Positions 52,871 to 62,567 of a stretch of 64,000 bases of DNA are shown here, in pieces. A program made the position numbers and the translations under genes. The notes under the pieces are model-generated. The model saw only the letters and a list, made by a program, of their open reading frames with translations. It did not search any database and had not been told where the DNA came from. Source of the DNA: CAWUKT01 sp963923035 (GTDB lineage: Bacteria > Bacteroidota > Bacteroidia > J057 > JADKCL01); the NCBI GenBank assembly GCA_963923035.1, contig CAWUKT010000005.1, positions 1 to 64,000 of the forward strand. The letters are read 5' to 3'. How positions within the stretch are numbered: the first letter of the stretch is position 1; each line of letters starts with the position of its first letter.

Positions 52871-54316
52871 TCATTCTTCTTCGTCTCCTACTTCATTCTC
52901 CCACCCAAACTTCCGGGCTTCTCCGGTCAGTCCCATGATTCCCAGTAGTTCTCCAATCTGGGCCGCCAATTGGTGCGCGGGTGGATTGGGACGGGGATCG
53001 GGCATGGGGTAAAAGTTCTCCCAGACCTTGATGACCAACGGCAAGACCACCAGGGCGGCTTCGTGGACAACATGGGGCGGCTTGGTTTCTGCGATCCGGG
53101 TGCAAATGTCCTGCCACCGCGGCCACAACTGCTGGAACAGGCGCGGATCGTAGCGGCTGAACCGTACCGCTGCGACCAGTTCCCGGAAGCTCATGTTGGG
53201 CCCGAATTTCTCCAGCACCTTCTTGACGCCAAAGTAATTGTCCGGTCCAAAGCGGCCCGCTTCCTGCTCGTACTCCCGCGTCAGTTCCCAAAACCCGTGG
53301 GAGGGCGTGGACCGGGAGGGAAAGAGTAACAGGTGGTTCTGAATCTGGTACTGCCATTTTCCGGGAGACAACACGGTCCCTTTTCTTCCCCGGCAGTATT
53401 CAGCCAGGGCATGGAAATTGACCTGGAGCGAGAAGGATCCGTGGACGGTCAGTTCGGGCGCCCCCCGGTGGTCCAATTCGTGCAGGTTGTCTTCGCCCTT
53501 GTCGGAGGACAAGACGATCAACTCGCGGTAGGTGCTCGCCTTCAGGGTCTGGAGCAATTGGAGGCCGATGTGGGGAAACAGCAGGTGGGTATGTTTGAAT
53601 TTTCCCGAATAATTCTCCAGCAACTGATCCAGCTCCCGGTTCTGGTAGCGAGGCAGGCTTTGGGGCTTGTACTGGTAGTCCAACGCGACGTTGGACAGGG
53701 CATTGCTGGCATTGGATGCTTCTTCATTCGGCACCACAGCCACTTCTACCCCTTCGATTTCGTAGCCCTTCCACCGAAACAGGTCCTGGGGAATGGTATC
53801 GAAGAAATAGTTGCCAATCGCGATGATCGGCCCCTTGTCCAATTCCGGCAACAAGGGCTTTCCGTCGGGAAAGAACCGGGCTTCCAGCGGCTTCCGGGCG
53901 TCCAGGTGGGCCACGGACAGGGTGCCGTGGTTCAGGAAGGGCTGCATCCGGGGATGCTGGTAGACGTGTTGGAGGTTGGCCGTGGAATAGTCGGTGAAGA
54001 CGTAGTTGAAAGGCGGCAGGCCTACGGGGGCGTTCCGGCAGAGGTCATGGAGGGTTTTGATGAATAGGAATGCAAATTGGCCCGATCCCCCGCCGAGTTC
54101 GATGACCCGCACCGGTTCCTGGTTGCGGTTTTGCCGAAACAGGTCCCGGAAGAAGGCAAATACGAGGCGGGCGTAATCGGCCGCAATGGTGGGATTGCTG
54201 GTGATATAGGACGGCACCTGGTTGCGTCCCCATGCTTCTGGCCCCAACTGTTCGAAATAGTCGTCCTGGAGCTGCCAGAGGGCAGAGTCCGCGAAAGGCT
54301 GGTGAGTGGTCGTCAT
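52871..54316 (-). CDS. SAM-dependent methyltransferase-like protein
   Basis: A 481-residue protein. VRVIELGGGSGQFAFLFIKTLHDL (about 70-93) is a class I SAM-binding motif I, followed by NYVFTDYSTANLQHVYQHPRMQPF with the acidic end of strand 2, and IIAIGNYFFDTIPQDLF as a later strand. The layout and size resemble the MidA/NDUFAF7 group of protein arginine methyltransferases linked to complex I, but the match is by eye only. The long C-terminal region (about 280-481) is helical, and the last 80 residues look like a separate helical cap. Cytosolic. Substrate unknown. Confidence 0.72.
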   Translation of the reverse strand: MTTTHQPFADSALWQLQDDYFEQLGPEAWGRNQVPSYITSNPTIAADYARLVFAFFRDLFRQNRNQEPVRVIELGGGSGQFAFLFIKTLHDLCRNAPVGLPPFNYVFTDYSTANLQHVYQHPRMQPFLNHGTLSVAHLDARKPLEARFFPDGKPLLPELDKGPIIAIGNYFFDTIPQDLFRWKGYEIEGVEVAVVPNEEASNASNALSNVALDYQYKPQSLPRYQNRELDQLLENYSGKFKHTHLLFPHIGLQLLQTLKASTYRELIVLSSDKGEDNLHELDHRGAPELTVHGSFSLQVNFHALAEYCRGRKGTVLSPGKWQYQIQNHLLLFPSRSTPSHGFWELTREYEQEAGRFGPDNYFGVKKVLEKFGPNMSFRELVAAVRFSRYDPRLFQQLWPRWQDICTRIAETKPPHVVHEAALVVLPLVIKVWENFYPMPDPRPNPPAHQLAAQIGELLGIMGLTGEARKFGWENEVGDEEE

Positions 54317-54505
54317 CAGTTGATTGTGATTTTTTACGTCGTTCTAAGTTTGAGGAGGGCGAATGCTGAGCCAGGTCCTGACTCTCTGCTCCTAAATATA
54401 ACAGGTTCCATGATACACCGCCCGGTAGAATTTCAGTTGGCTTTCAACGGGACGCGCCGGTAGCCCTTTCATGAAGCATGGGAGAGCTTGGGCGGTTAGC
54501 ACCGT

Positions 54506-57121
54506 TTAGGGAGTCTGTGAGGATGCGGGTGAAGCGCTGCTTTGGGACGCTTGTGCCTGTTTTTGCTGTTGCTTGAGTTTGACCACTGTTTGTCCCAGGG
54601 TATAAAATTTATACACCGCCGGATAGAGTTCCTGGATAATTTTCAGCTGGTGCTTGACGACAGCATTTTGGCCTTTGGATTCTCGGAGCGCGACAATGGC
54701 ATGGTGGATGTACTCGAAGGCGGACATGAATCCCTTTCCGCCCCCGGCCTTTATCTTCGCATCCAATTCAAGCCACGGACGGGGGGCTTTTAGGTCGACC
54801 GATTTCAACAGCTTCAACGCCTTGGGCTCCCACTCTTCCAACTTTGCTTTCGCCTGGCCTTCCCCGCGGCCATCGGTATTGTTGGCGGTATAGGTCATCC
54901 CCGGAATCAAATTGGAGTAGGCCAGCAGAATGCCAATAAATTCCTGGAGATAGGCCAATTGAGGTTCGGGGATTTTGCCCGCCCCGATTTGCCTTTTGTA
55001 GTCATTGATCCGGGTAAGCAGTTCCTTTTTTCGGCCCTTCTGACGAGCATTGCCCCCTTCCCCGGGATCAAAATCTTTTTCCATCTGGAGCATTCCCGGA
55101 AGACCTTGTTTGACCACCTGGTTCAAGGCGGCTTCGACACTTCTTCCGACCACCATCTTCTTGAAATGTTCAATGTGCAGGGTCCAGGCAATGGTATGGG
55201 CGCCCATGGTTCTGGTGAAGGGAGATTGGGAACGCCCATCGGAAATCAAATTGGAAATCCGGCCGTCGTTGGCCAGCGCGATCGTAATTCCCATCGTATT
55301 GATGGCCTCCCGTACGCCCCGACTCTTCTGCTCCTGCGTCGGTGCTTTGGATTGTTTGGCTTCTGCGAAATCTTCGGAATCGGAGGAATTCCCCATTGCG
55401 ACCTGCCATCCGCTCCCCGAAGATGCCGACATCTCGAAGTCCGCGATGTCGAATGTCCCCGGACTGACTTCTTTGGCCCCGAAGTCCTCGGCCTGCACCG
55501 TCGCCCAATTGAAATTGGGGTTCAACCATGGATGCAGCCCTTGCTTGACCTTCGCATACCCCGCAACCGATGTCTTTTGGGCCAACGTGATCCGCTCGGC
55601 CAGCTTTCCTTGCATGCCCAGCCGACCCAGGGTTGTATAAAGCACTTTGAGATTGGCGACATGCTCATCGCTGCGTCTCAACAGGTCCTGCACGTGCAGG
55701 TAGGCCTTCATTGCATTTCCAGTTCCTTCCTTCCCCGCTTTCATACACTTGATCAGGGTGTTGCGCGAGCGTTTTTTATTGAGTTCTCCCCGGAAGGAAA
55801 TATTGGCCTTCCTCAATTGGACAAAGGTTTGTTGCAGGTCCCGGTATCGGTGCCGGTATTCAATCATGGCTGGATTGATCAGAGCAGCTTTCCCTCCCCG
55901 CGTAAAGCGCTGGGCGAGGTTGCTTTGGGCAATGAACTTCTGGAGGCTGGGGAACGCCGCACAGATCGATTGAAGATGCTGCATCCAAACCTTGTTGATC
56001 AGGGCGGGGCCAGTATCTACCCGCTTAAGGGTCGTCTCCCCAGTGAGGTCATCCGTCTCCGTTTTGACGGTTCCGGGAGCCATCCGGGCTAGCATCGCAT
56101 CTTCAGGTTCCAGCATGACCGCAGCGACTGATGAGAGGTCGAACAAACCCACCACAGCGGTATAGAGGTCTTTTTTGTTCAAACCCTTCGTCATTCCTGC
56201 TTCAATTCGACGCAATACATCGATGTGACGGCCTTCTCCTTTGCCCCTCCCTCCCAGCGCACTCTTGTGCCGGACATTCAGGGTGGACATGGGAATCAAT
56301 TCCCGGGCTTCCAGGTAACAATAAACCACTTTTTGCAATCGGTCGATGATGAAACTACCACGGTCGGTGGCCCCCCCCTGGACATTGTACCGATTTTCCT
56401 TGGTTTCGTAATTGGAGACTGTTTTTCCATTGGCTTCCATCTTCCCGAATGATGCTCCAACCTTTGGAAGGGGCATTTGCAACATGCTCTCGATCTTCTT
56501 CAGGTAGCCTTGCAAGCGATTTTTCTTCGCGGCAGGGAGGTGGGCAACCATTCCAGCTCCCGGCAATTTCTTCATCGACTCATACAGATGCTTCATGTAC
56601 TTAAAGCCATCCATATACGATTTGCCAATCAAAGCCTGGCGGATTCCTTCAGCGTGAACGGTGAAAGCAGTTGTGTGGTCTCCCATCGAGTCAGAAAACG
56701 CCCGTTCCGGTCGTCCCGCAATTTGAAGGTCACGGATATACTTTTGTTGGCTTTTGGAATTGATCCCATTCATGACTTGGACACTCAGCATCTGAACCGG
56801 TCCCCTTTTGCCAGCCGTCCGCTGGACCGGGGACGGCCGCCGAAACGCCTTCCCCTGCATGGGAATGCGCTTCCGCAATTGGGTGGGCGAAAGGCCGCCC
56901 ATGGATTCCAGGCCAGTCTTGAGATGGTCCTGACCGGGACGGGAAACGTCGGCGGGGACCGCAGTTTGAGAAGTTCCGTTCACCGCCCCCGGCATGGGAG
57001 CTTCAGTCTCATCTGCGCCTTTGAGCTGAAAGGCCGGCGGGGCCATGACACGTTGAACTGTTGGCTGAGGCATAGCAGTTGCCTGCGCCCCAGGGCGTTT
57101 GATTGTTGATTCCTGTTTCAT
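54506..57121 (-). CDS. Large eCIS-type cargo candidate with internally duplicated domain
   Basis: An 871-residue soluble protein. The leader has PPAFQLK at 28-34 and, at 66-80, HLKTGLESMGGLSPT, which resembles the start of the eCIS core (DUF4157) consensus, though the rest of that domain is missing. Two copies of a roughly 180-residue module follow: GDHTTAFTVH at 147-156 and GAHTIAWTLH at 640-649, each preceded by an Arg/Ser/Phe stretch and followed about 90 residues later by LIP...GRGxGEG. Between them lies a helical region (about 350-560). Basic and Gln-rich tail. No signal peptide. Function unknown; a toxin or structural cargo is plausible. Intergenic 57122-57418 shows nothing recognisable. 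Confidence 0.7.
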   Translation of the reverse strand: MKQESTIKRPGAQATAMPQPTVQRVMAPPAFQLKGADETEAPMPGAVNGTSQTAVPADVSRPGQDHLKTGLESMGGLSPTQLRKRIPMQGKAFRRPSPVQRTAGKRGPVQMLSVQVMNGINSKSQQKYIRDLQIAGRPERAFSDSMGDHTTAFTVHAEGIRQALIGKSYMDGFKYMKHLYESMKKLPGAGMVAHLPAAKKNRLQGYLKKIESMLQMPLPKVGASFGKMEANGKTVSNYETKENRYNVQGGATDRGSFIIDRLQKVVYCYLEARELIPMSTLNVRHKSALGGRGKGEGRHIDVLRRIEAGMTKGLNKKDLYTAVVGLFDLSSVAAVMLEPEDAMLARMAPGTVKTETDDLTGETTLKRVDTGPALINKVWMQHLQSICAAFPSLQKFIAQSNLAQRFTRGGKAALINPAMIEYRHRYRDLQQTFVQLRKANISFRGELNKKRSRNTLIKCMKAGKEGTGNAMKAYLHVQDLLRRSDEHVANLKVLYTTLGRLGMQGKLAERITLAQKTSVAGYAKVKQGLHPWLNPNFNWATVQAEDFGAKEVSPGTFDIADFEMSASSGSGWQVAMGNSSDSEDFAEAKQSKAPTQEQKSRGVREAINTMGITIALANDGRISNLISDGRSQSPFTRTMGAHTIAWTLHIEHFKKMVVGRSVEAALNQVVKQGLPGMLQMEKDFDPGEGGNARQKGRKKELLTRINDYKRQIGAGKIPEPQLAYLQEFIGILLAYSNLIPGMTYTANNTDGRGEGQAKAKLEEWEPKALKLLKSVDLKAPRPWLELDAKIKAGGGKGFMSAFEYIHHAIVALRESKGQNAVVKHQLKIIQELYPAVYKFYTLGQTVVKLKQQQKQAQASQSSASPASSQTP

Positions 57122-57418
57122 AAAGATTGATAAAGCAAGAGCGGGTCAGGGTTTTCCAAACGGGGAAATCACAGTTCCCGGATAAAAAAAGGATTGTTAC
57201 ATCTGTTGATTGAGGCGGCGATTCCGCAAAAAGTAGCTAGAGGGTAGTTATTTCAGGTGTTGCATCGTTTTAGAGATGCAATTATCACGGGGATTGCATA
57301 AAAAGAAGTAAAAAAATGTAGATAAATATGAAACTTGGGGCGACAAGGAGGTCTTGCCCCGATACTGTTGCGGACGGAGAATTCAAAACAAGTGGAATGC
57401 TGGCCGGTGAAGGCGGGT

Positions 57419-58897
57419 TTAATGAAGAATATACATTTTGCTGAACCGGGCTCCATTTTCCATTTGCACCACCACTGAATAGACACCTGTCTCCCAGTTC
57501 CGGGGCAGTTCAATCGGGGCGGTATTTTGTGGGTCCAGGTCCTGGGCGTAGAGGAGCTGACCGGTCACAGAATAAATGGAGAGGTGCTGGGCGGGTTCAT
57601 TCAGGTACAGATGCGATGCGGTATGGGTCGCTGGCATCGGGTAAATTCCAAAGCCCTCCCCTTTCCAAGCCACCTCAACGACATTGCTGAAGACCGACTC
57701 TCCATTGGCCAGCCGCCCTTTGATCCGGTAGCGGTTGGTTCCGGGAAGGGGCTGAAAATCGCGGTAAGCATGGTTGCCATCCATACCTTCCACCCCAAAT
57801 TCCTGGAGCGCTGCAAAATCGCTGTCTCCAACCGAACGTTCCAGCACAAACTCTTCGAAGATCGTTTGCCCAATCGACATCCATCCCAGGTTCACCCCAT
57901 GGTCGCTAGACTCCGCCGACAATACCAGATCGCCCTGGTTCAGGATGGTGCCGCATACCTGGGCCGAGGTGGATGAAAGGGAAAAGTCAAAGGTTCCATT
58001 GAAGGTGCCTCCGGACCAATTGTCCATCAGCAGGAGAAACTCCTGGCCGCTGGCGACGGTCATCGAGACTTCGAAGTTGTCTTCCTCGTTGGCGATGGGA
58101 ATCGACGTAGCGAGGCGGCTCATGCCCGTAGCCGCAGTGGGCGTTTCCGGCAGATCATTCCAATTGCACCGGACCGGGGCCGATGCCGCCGTATTCAGGG
58201 CGATGTCCGTACACATCGTCGGCGTGAGATTGAACATGCTCCAATCCATGTAAATGAAGTCGAATCCGTCAAAGTCAGGGAAGACAAAGGCCCATTCGAG
58301 GTCGCCGGGGCTGGTGACTTCGATGCGCAGCCAGATGGTATTGAGTTCGCCGGATTGGAGGCAGCCAAAATTGCTGCCGCCGTTCCAGGGATTGGTCCAG
58401 GGAGAAGGCGATGTAAAGGAGTCGTACAAAGGGTTGCGAGGGGGATCAGGGGCAAACAAGATCATCGTTCCCAGGCCCCAGGGAGTGACTGGCAGCACCT
58501 GACCATCACAGATGGCCAACGGAGTCGCACACGTATTGAACGAGGCTGCTTTGTTGCTCTGGCCCGCAGATTCCAGGCAAGCCCGGAAATCGGCTTCCTC
58601 CGAAGCGGGCGAATGCTCGTCACTGAAATAACAGAGAGGCTCCAATCCATGTTGGAACAGGAGTTTTTCACACCAGCGCTCGCTGGGCGCCATGCCGGGC
58701 AGGTGGGCCAACCAGAGATGCCCGCGCACCGCAGAAATGCGGTGGTTGTAAATGGAGGGCGTATTGCGGAGTTCCTGGGTGAGCTCCTGAAGACTTTCCT
58801 GGGAGATGTCTCCCGTAAAAGCCACTTCTAGCGTTTGACTGAACAATCCGCCCCATCCCAAGGAGATTGCCAGTGCCAAAGCACCTAAGAGTTTCAT
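57419..58897 (-). CDS. Secreted protein with T9SS C-terminal sorting domain
   Basis: A 492-residue exported protein. Signal peptide about 1-20 (LFSQ). Residues 25-120 form a small N-terminal domain (SLQELTQELRNTPSIYNHRISAVRGHLWLAHLPG); 130-310 look like a beta-sandwich with Cys pairs (FNTCATPLAICDG, FGCLQSGELNTIWLRIEVTSPGDLEWAF), related to surface adhesin domains of this phylum; then a fibronectin-like part and a sorting domain from about 415 (GIYPMPATHTASHLYL...GARFSKMYILH). No enzyme motif. Monocistronic; upstream 58898-59144 shows no gene. Confidence 0.82.
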   Translation of the reverse strand: MKLLGALALAISLGWGGLFSQTLEVAFTGDISQESLQELTQELRNTPSIYNHRISAVRGHLWLAHLPGMAPSERWCEKLLFQHGLEPLCYFSDEHSPASEEADFRACLESAGQSNKAASFNTCATPLAICDGQVLPVTPWGLGTMILFAPDPPRNPLYDSFTSPSPWTNPWNGGSNFGCLQSGELNTIWLRIEVTSPGDLEWAFVFPDFDGFDFIYMDWSMFNLTPTMCTDIALNTAASAPVRCNWNDLPETPTAATGMSRLATSIPIANEEDNFEVSMTVASGQEFLLLMDNWSGGTFNGTFDFSLSSTSAQVCGTILNQGDLVLSAESSDHGVNLGWMSIGQTIFEEFVLERSVGDSDFAALQEFGVEGMDGNHAYRDFQPLPGTNRYRIKGRLANGESVFSNVVEVAWKGEGFGIYPMPATHTASHLYLNEPAQHLSIYSVTGQLLYAQDLDPQNTAPIELPRNWETGVYSVVVQMENGARFSKMYILH

Positions 58898-59144
58898 AAT
58901 GGATCAATAAAAGGTATCGTGTATCTATTTAACTATCGAAATCGAACTGTTGATAGGGTGCAACAAACAAGGAGAGATGCTCCAAGGGCTGACGATCATT
59001 TGCCCGTGGTCTCTCAGAAACGTAGAATAAATTTGTTAGCTGAGACTGATTGCACTGAAAAGGTAGGGATGTTGACATTGAAAATCAACACTTTAAGTGT
59101 GAACAAAAGTTTACGAAGCCGATTTTCTGCGAATTTGTATCCAT

Positions 59145-59951
59145 CTAGGGGATGATGACCGTGTCCCGCACGAGGGCCACCGCACCAAAATACCCCAGGG
59201 CACCATTGTCCCAATTGGTATAGAGGTTGTCCGGAGGAGAGCCAAAGGGGCCGCCGCCACCGCCACTGACCTGTTGGAAATAGGTGATGTAGTAGTCGTA
59301 GGTTTGTTGGGAAATGGAGCGGATTTCGACGACTACGGTGTCGCCGGATTCATGGGGATAGGGATACAGGAAAAGGGATTCGTTGCCGTCCACGATACGG
59401 TCGTCGCTGACAAAGAAGTCGTTGGGGGAATCGAAGAGGGAATCGTTGCGGTAAATGCGGAACTGGTAATAATCGCCGACGCCAGCGGGCTCGGTGGCGG
59501 ATACGAGGATATAGTAGCCCTCGCCAAAGACGAGGGTATCGTTGTAGACGGGCACCACGTAATTGAAGTCCCCGATGCGGGGCAATTGATCCACGGCCGT
59601 ATAGGTGACACCGTTCACGGTGGCCTCCAGGGTGCAGACGCTCATCTGTTGGGCATCAAAGTGCTGCGTCTCGTAGCAACCTTCCGAGACCTGCAAAAGC
59701 GTGTCCACCTGCCCGCGGTCGTCCTTCAGGACCACCGTCGCCCCCGGGATATAATCCATCTCCGTTTCCCCGAAAAAGCTCGTGGTATAGCTGATCTGGA
59801 CCTTGTAGCTGTCGTCTTTGTCATTGACCCAGCCCTCGATCACCACCCGCTTGTCCTCTTCCTCGAGGTCCAGGACCACCTCCTGCTCACATCCGAATGC
59901 GAAGCAAGCGATCAGCAAGAGCCACATGTAGTTCATCCACTTCATCTCCAT
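59145..59951 (-). CDS. DUF4249 lipoprotein
   Basis: A 268-residue lipoprotein (lipobox AFGC near residue 21). CEQEVVLDLEEEDKRVVIEGWVNDKDDSYKVQISYTTSFFG (in pieces) is the typical DUF4249 opening: a short acidic strand then VIEGW and a list of beta strands. A Gly-rich loop (QQVSGGGGGPFGSPP) lies near the end. DUF4249 proteins are the usual partners of a class of TonB-dependent receptors in Bacteroidota, and here the start overlaps the receptor stop by one base. Probably the surface lid or substrate-binding lipoprotein of that receptor; ligand unknown. Confidence 0.9.
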   Translation of the reverse strand: MEMKWMNYMWLLLIACFAFGCEQEVVLDLEEEDKRVVIEGWVNDKDDSYKVQISYTTSFFGETEMDYIPGATVVLKDDRGQVDTLLQVSEGCYETQHFDAQQMSVCTLEATVNGVTYTAVDQLPRIGDFNYVVPVYNDTLVFGEGYYILVSATEPAGVGDYYQFRIYRNDSLFDSPNDFFVSDDRIVDGNESLFLYPYPHESGDTVVVEIRSISQQTYDYYITYFQQVSGGGGGPFGSPPDNLYTNWDNGALGYFGAVALVRDTVIIP

Positions 59952-62335
59952 CAGAAATTAAAGTTCCAGGTGACTGACGGGACCCATCGGAACAGATAGA
60001 CCTTGTAGGCCCGTCGTATTTTCACGTCTTCGGTGACCCCCGGTTGTCCTTCCACCGGCCGCTCTTCGCTCTCCTCCCGGAAATCGTAGGAGAAGGCATT
60101 GCGCCGGCCGTAGACATTGTACAGGGAAAAGTTCCAGCTGCTTTCCAGCTTCCGGCCCTTGGTCTCCCGGGGTTTCCCGTCGAGGGTAACCGAGAGGTCC
60201 ATCCGGTGGTAATCAGGCATGCGGTCGCTGTTGCGGGCCCCGTAGACGGGCACGAGGTTGCTATCGAGGACGTAGACCCCGACCGGCAAGGTGATCGGAC
60301 TGCCGGTCGCATAGACCCAGGTCAGCCCAATGTTCACCCGCGGGTGAATTTGGTAGGAGCTCACAAAGCTCACGTCGTGGCGGCGGTCCGAGTTTGCCGG
60401 ATAGGGATTGCCATCGTTGATGCCCTCGATTTGTCGCGTGGTGCGGCTCAGGGTATAGCCCACCCAGCCAGTCAATTTTCCCCGGGGCTTTTTGATCAGG
60501 AATTCCGCGCCGTACGATTCCCCCTCTCCCACCAGGATTTCCGTTTCCAGAGTCGGATTCAGGAACAATTCAGCTCCATTTTTGAAATCCACCTGGTTCT
60601 GCAAATCCTTGTAGTACAATTCAATCGAGCCTTCCAACTGGTTGTCCATGAAGTTGCGGAAATAGCCCACGGCCACCTGATCGGCGACCTGCGGCTCGAT
60701 GTGGCGGCTGCTCGGTACCCAAATGTCCCACGGAAAGGAAGCCGTGGAATTGCTGACGAGGTGCAGGTACTGCCGGGTCCGCATATAAGACGCCTTCAAG
60801 GAGGAGTTCTCGTCGAGGATGAAGCGACCAGCAATCCGCGGCTCAAATCCGCCGTAGTGCTGGATGACCTGGCCCGTTTCAAATTGGGTGGTGTCGAGGA
60901 TGGTTTCAAAACCAGGGCTGTACGTGTACTCCTCGCCGGGCCCAATCTGCTCAAAGAGGGAATAGCGCAGGCCATACAGCATGGAAAACCGCTTGGACAA
61001 GGTATGCTCAAAGCTCAGGTAAGCGGCTCCTTCCAAAGCAAAGTCGGGGTCGGTTGCCAATTCTTCGAGGAAGGTATTTTCTTCGGGGGTAAACACCCCG
61101 GGATTGAAGCGGTGTAGGGTCGCTTCGCCTCCAAATTTGACCAACAGGTCGGGCGTAGCGAACCAGGTGATATCTTCCTTGACGCTGCCGTCGCGGATAC
61201 CCGAGGCATAATTGAAGGCTTCTCCCGTAAAGGCACTCGCGTCAAACCCGTAGTCAAAATCACTGTAGATCAGCGTCGTATTGGAGAACAGCTTGTCGGA
61301 GAACAAATGGTTCCAGCGGAGGGTGGCGGTCCGGTTGCCCCAATCGTTACCGAAGACGTTTCGGAATTGGAAGACATCCCGGCCGAAGTAGCCGGAAGCG
61401 AAAATCCGATTCTTCTCGTTGATCCGCCAGTTGGCTTTGAGGTTCAGGTCGTAGAAATAGAGCTTGGTGGAGCGCAAGTCTTCGTTGCGGGACAGGAGCA
61501 GAAATACGTCGGCGTAGGTCCGGCGGCCAGAGGCGATGAAAGAAGCCTTGTCCTTGGCAATCGGGCCTTCGATGGTGGCGCGGCTGCTGATGGCGCCGAT
61601 TCCGCCGGCGGCGTGATATTCCTTGGCATTGCCTTCCCGCATTTTCAGGTCGAGGACCGAAGAAAGGCGGGTGCCATATTGGGCGGGGATGCCGCCCTTG
61701 TAGAGCTTGTATTCATCGCGGAGAGCATCCGCGTTGAAGACCGAGAAAAAGCCGAGCAAATGCGAGGCATTGTACACCGTCGCCTCATCCAAGAGAATCA
61801 GGTTCTGATTCGAATTTCCTCCCCGCACATAATAACCCGTGATCCCCTCTCCCACTCCCTGCACCCCCGGCAACAACTGAATTGACCGCACCACATCCAC
61901 TTCTCCCATGAACGCCGGCAGTTTCCGGATTTGTTTCAGGTTGATTTTCTCCGTACTCATTTCCAAACCCTTCACATTCTCATCGTCCACCTGATCCGTA
62001 ATCTCCACCGTCGCCACTTTCACATCCTCCGGCCGCATTTCCAGGATTTTGGATTGGTCGGTGGTGAGGTCAAGGGAAATGGTATCGGACAAATAGCTCA
62101 GGTAGCTGACCACGACCTGGTAAGAGCCATTGGGGAGGGTTAGGGAAAAGAAACCGTATTCATTGGAATAAGCTCCGATGCCCTCGGAAGGGACGAAGAT
62201 GCTGGCCCCGACCAGGTCTTCCCCGGTGGAAGCATCCCGAACGTATCCCGAAAGTGTGCTTTTCTGCCCCCACGCCGATCCGGCGAGGAAAAACAACAGC
62301 AGCAATACAAGATGTGCTCGGAGTTTGGGCATCAT
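59951..62335 (-). CDS. TonB-dependent receptor with CarboxypepD_reg-like domain
   Basis: A 794-residue outer-membrane receptor from ATG at 62335. Signal peptide (about 1-25, ending SAWGQ), a carboxypeptidase-regulatory-like domain (LSGYVRDASTGEDLVGASIFV, about 28-110), a plug domain (LPAFMGEVDVVRSIQLLPGVQGVGEG, GYYVRGGNSNQNLILLDEATVYN) and a beta barrel ending in Phe (RWVPSVTWNFNF), the usual BamA recognition end. Type typical of DUF4249-partnered receptors. Substrate unknown. Forms a two-gene operon with the DUF4249 gene. No anti-sigma or sigma factor is present nearby. Confidence 0.93.
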   Translation of the reverse strand: MMPKLRAHLVLLLLFFLAGSAWGQKSTLSGYVRDASTGEDLVGASIFVPSEGIGAYSNEYGFFSLTLPNGSYQVVVSYLSYLSDTISLDLTTDQSKILEMRPEDVKVATVEITDQVDDENVKGLEMSTEKINLKQIRKLPAFMGEVDVVRSIQLLPGVQGVGEGITGYYVRGGNSNQNLILLDEATVYNASHLLGFFSVFNADALRDEYKLYKGGIPAQYGTRLSSVLDLKMREGNAKEYHAAGGIGAISSRATIEGPIAKDKASFIASGRRTYADVFLLLSRNEDLRSTKLYFYDLNLKANWRINEKNRIFASGYFGRDVFQFRNVFGNDWGNRTATLRWNHLFSDKLFSNTTLIYSDFDYGFDASAFTGEAFNYASGIRDGSVKEDITWFATPDLLVKFGGEATLHRFNPGVFTPEENTFLEELATDPDFALEGAAYLSFEHTLSKRFSMLYGLRYSLFEQIGPGEEYTYSPGFETILDTTQFETGQVIQHYGGFEPRIAGRFILDENSSLKASYMRTRQYLHLVSNSTASFPWDIWVPSSRHIEPQVADQVAVGYFRNFMDNQLEGSIELYYKDLQNQVDFKNGAELFLNPTLETEILVGEGESYGAEFLIKKPRGKLTGWVGYTLSRTTRQIEGINDGNPYPANSDRRHDVSFVSSYQIHPRVNIGLTWVYATGSPITLPVGVYVLDSNLVPVYGARNSDRMPDYHRMDLSVTLDGKPRETKGRKLESSWNFSLYNVYGRRNAFSYDFREESEERPVEGQPGVTEDVKIRRAYKVYLFRWVPSVTWNFNF

Positions 62336-62567
62336 GGCGGCAAATTTCGCAAATATTTCGGTCTTAGCTGGCACTATTCAAAAGACAAATGAAATCGGCA
62401 AAAGTTAACCCTTCGCGGGATGAATCTTGCTTTTTGGAGGAATGGGACGGAAAAAAGAAGAAATAAACGAGCAATACCAATTGATCCGGAAGCCAAGGGT
62501 AAAAATTAATGCCCCGGACATTCCGACTGCGAGGTGATGATAAAGAAGGGAAACAGTAGGGATTGGA

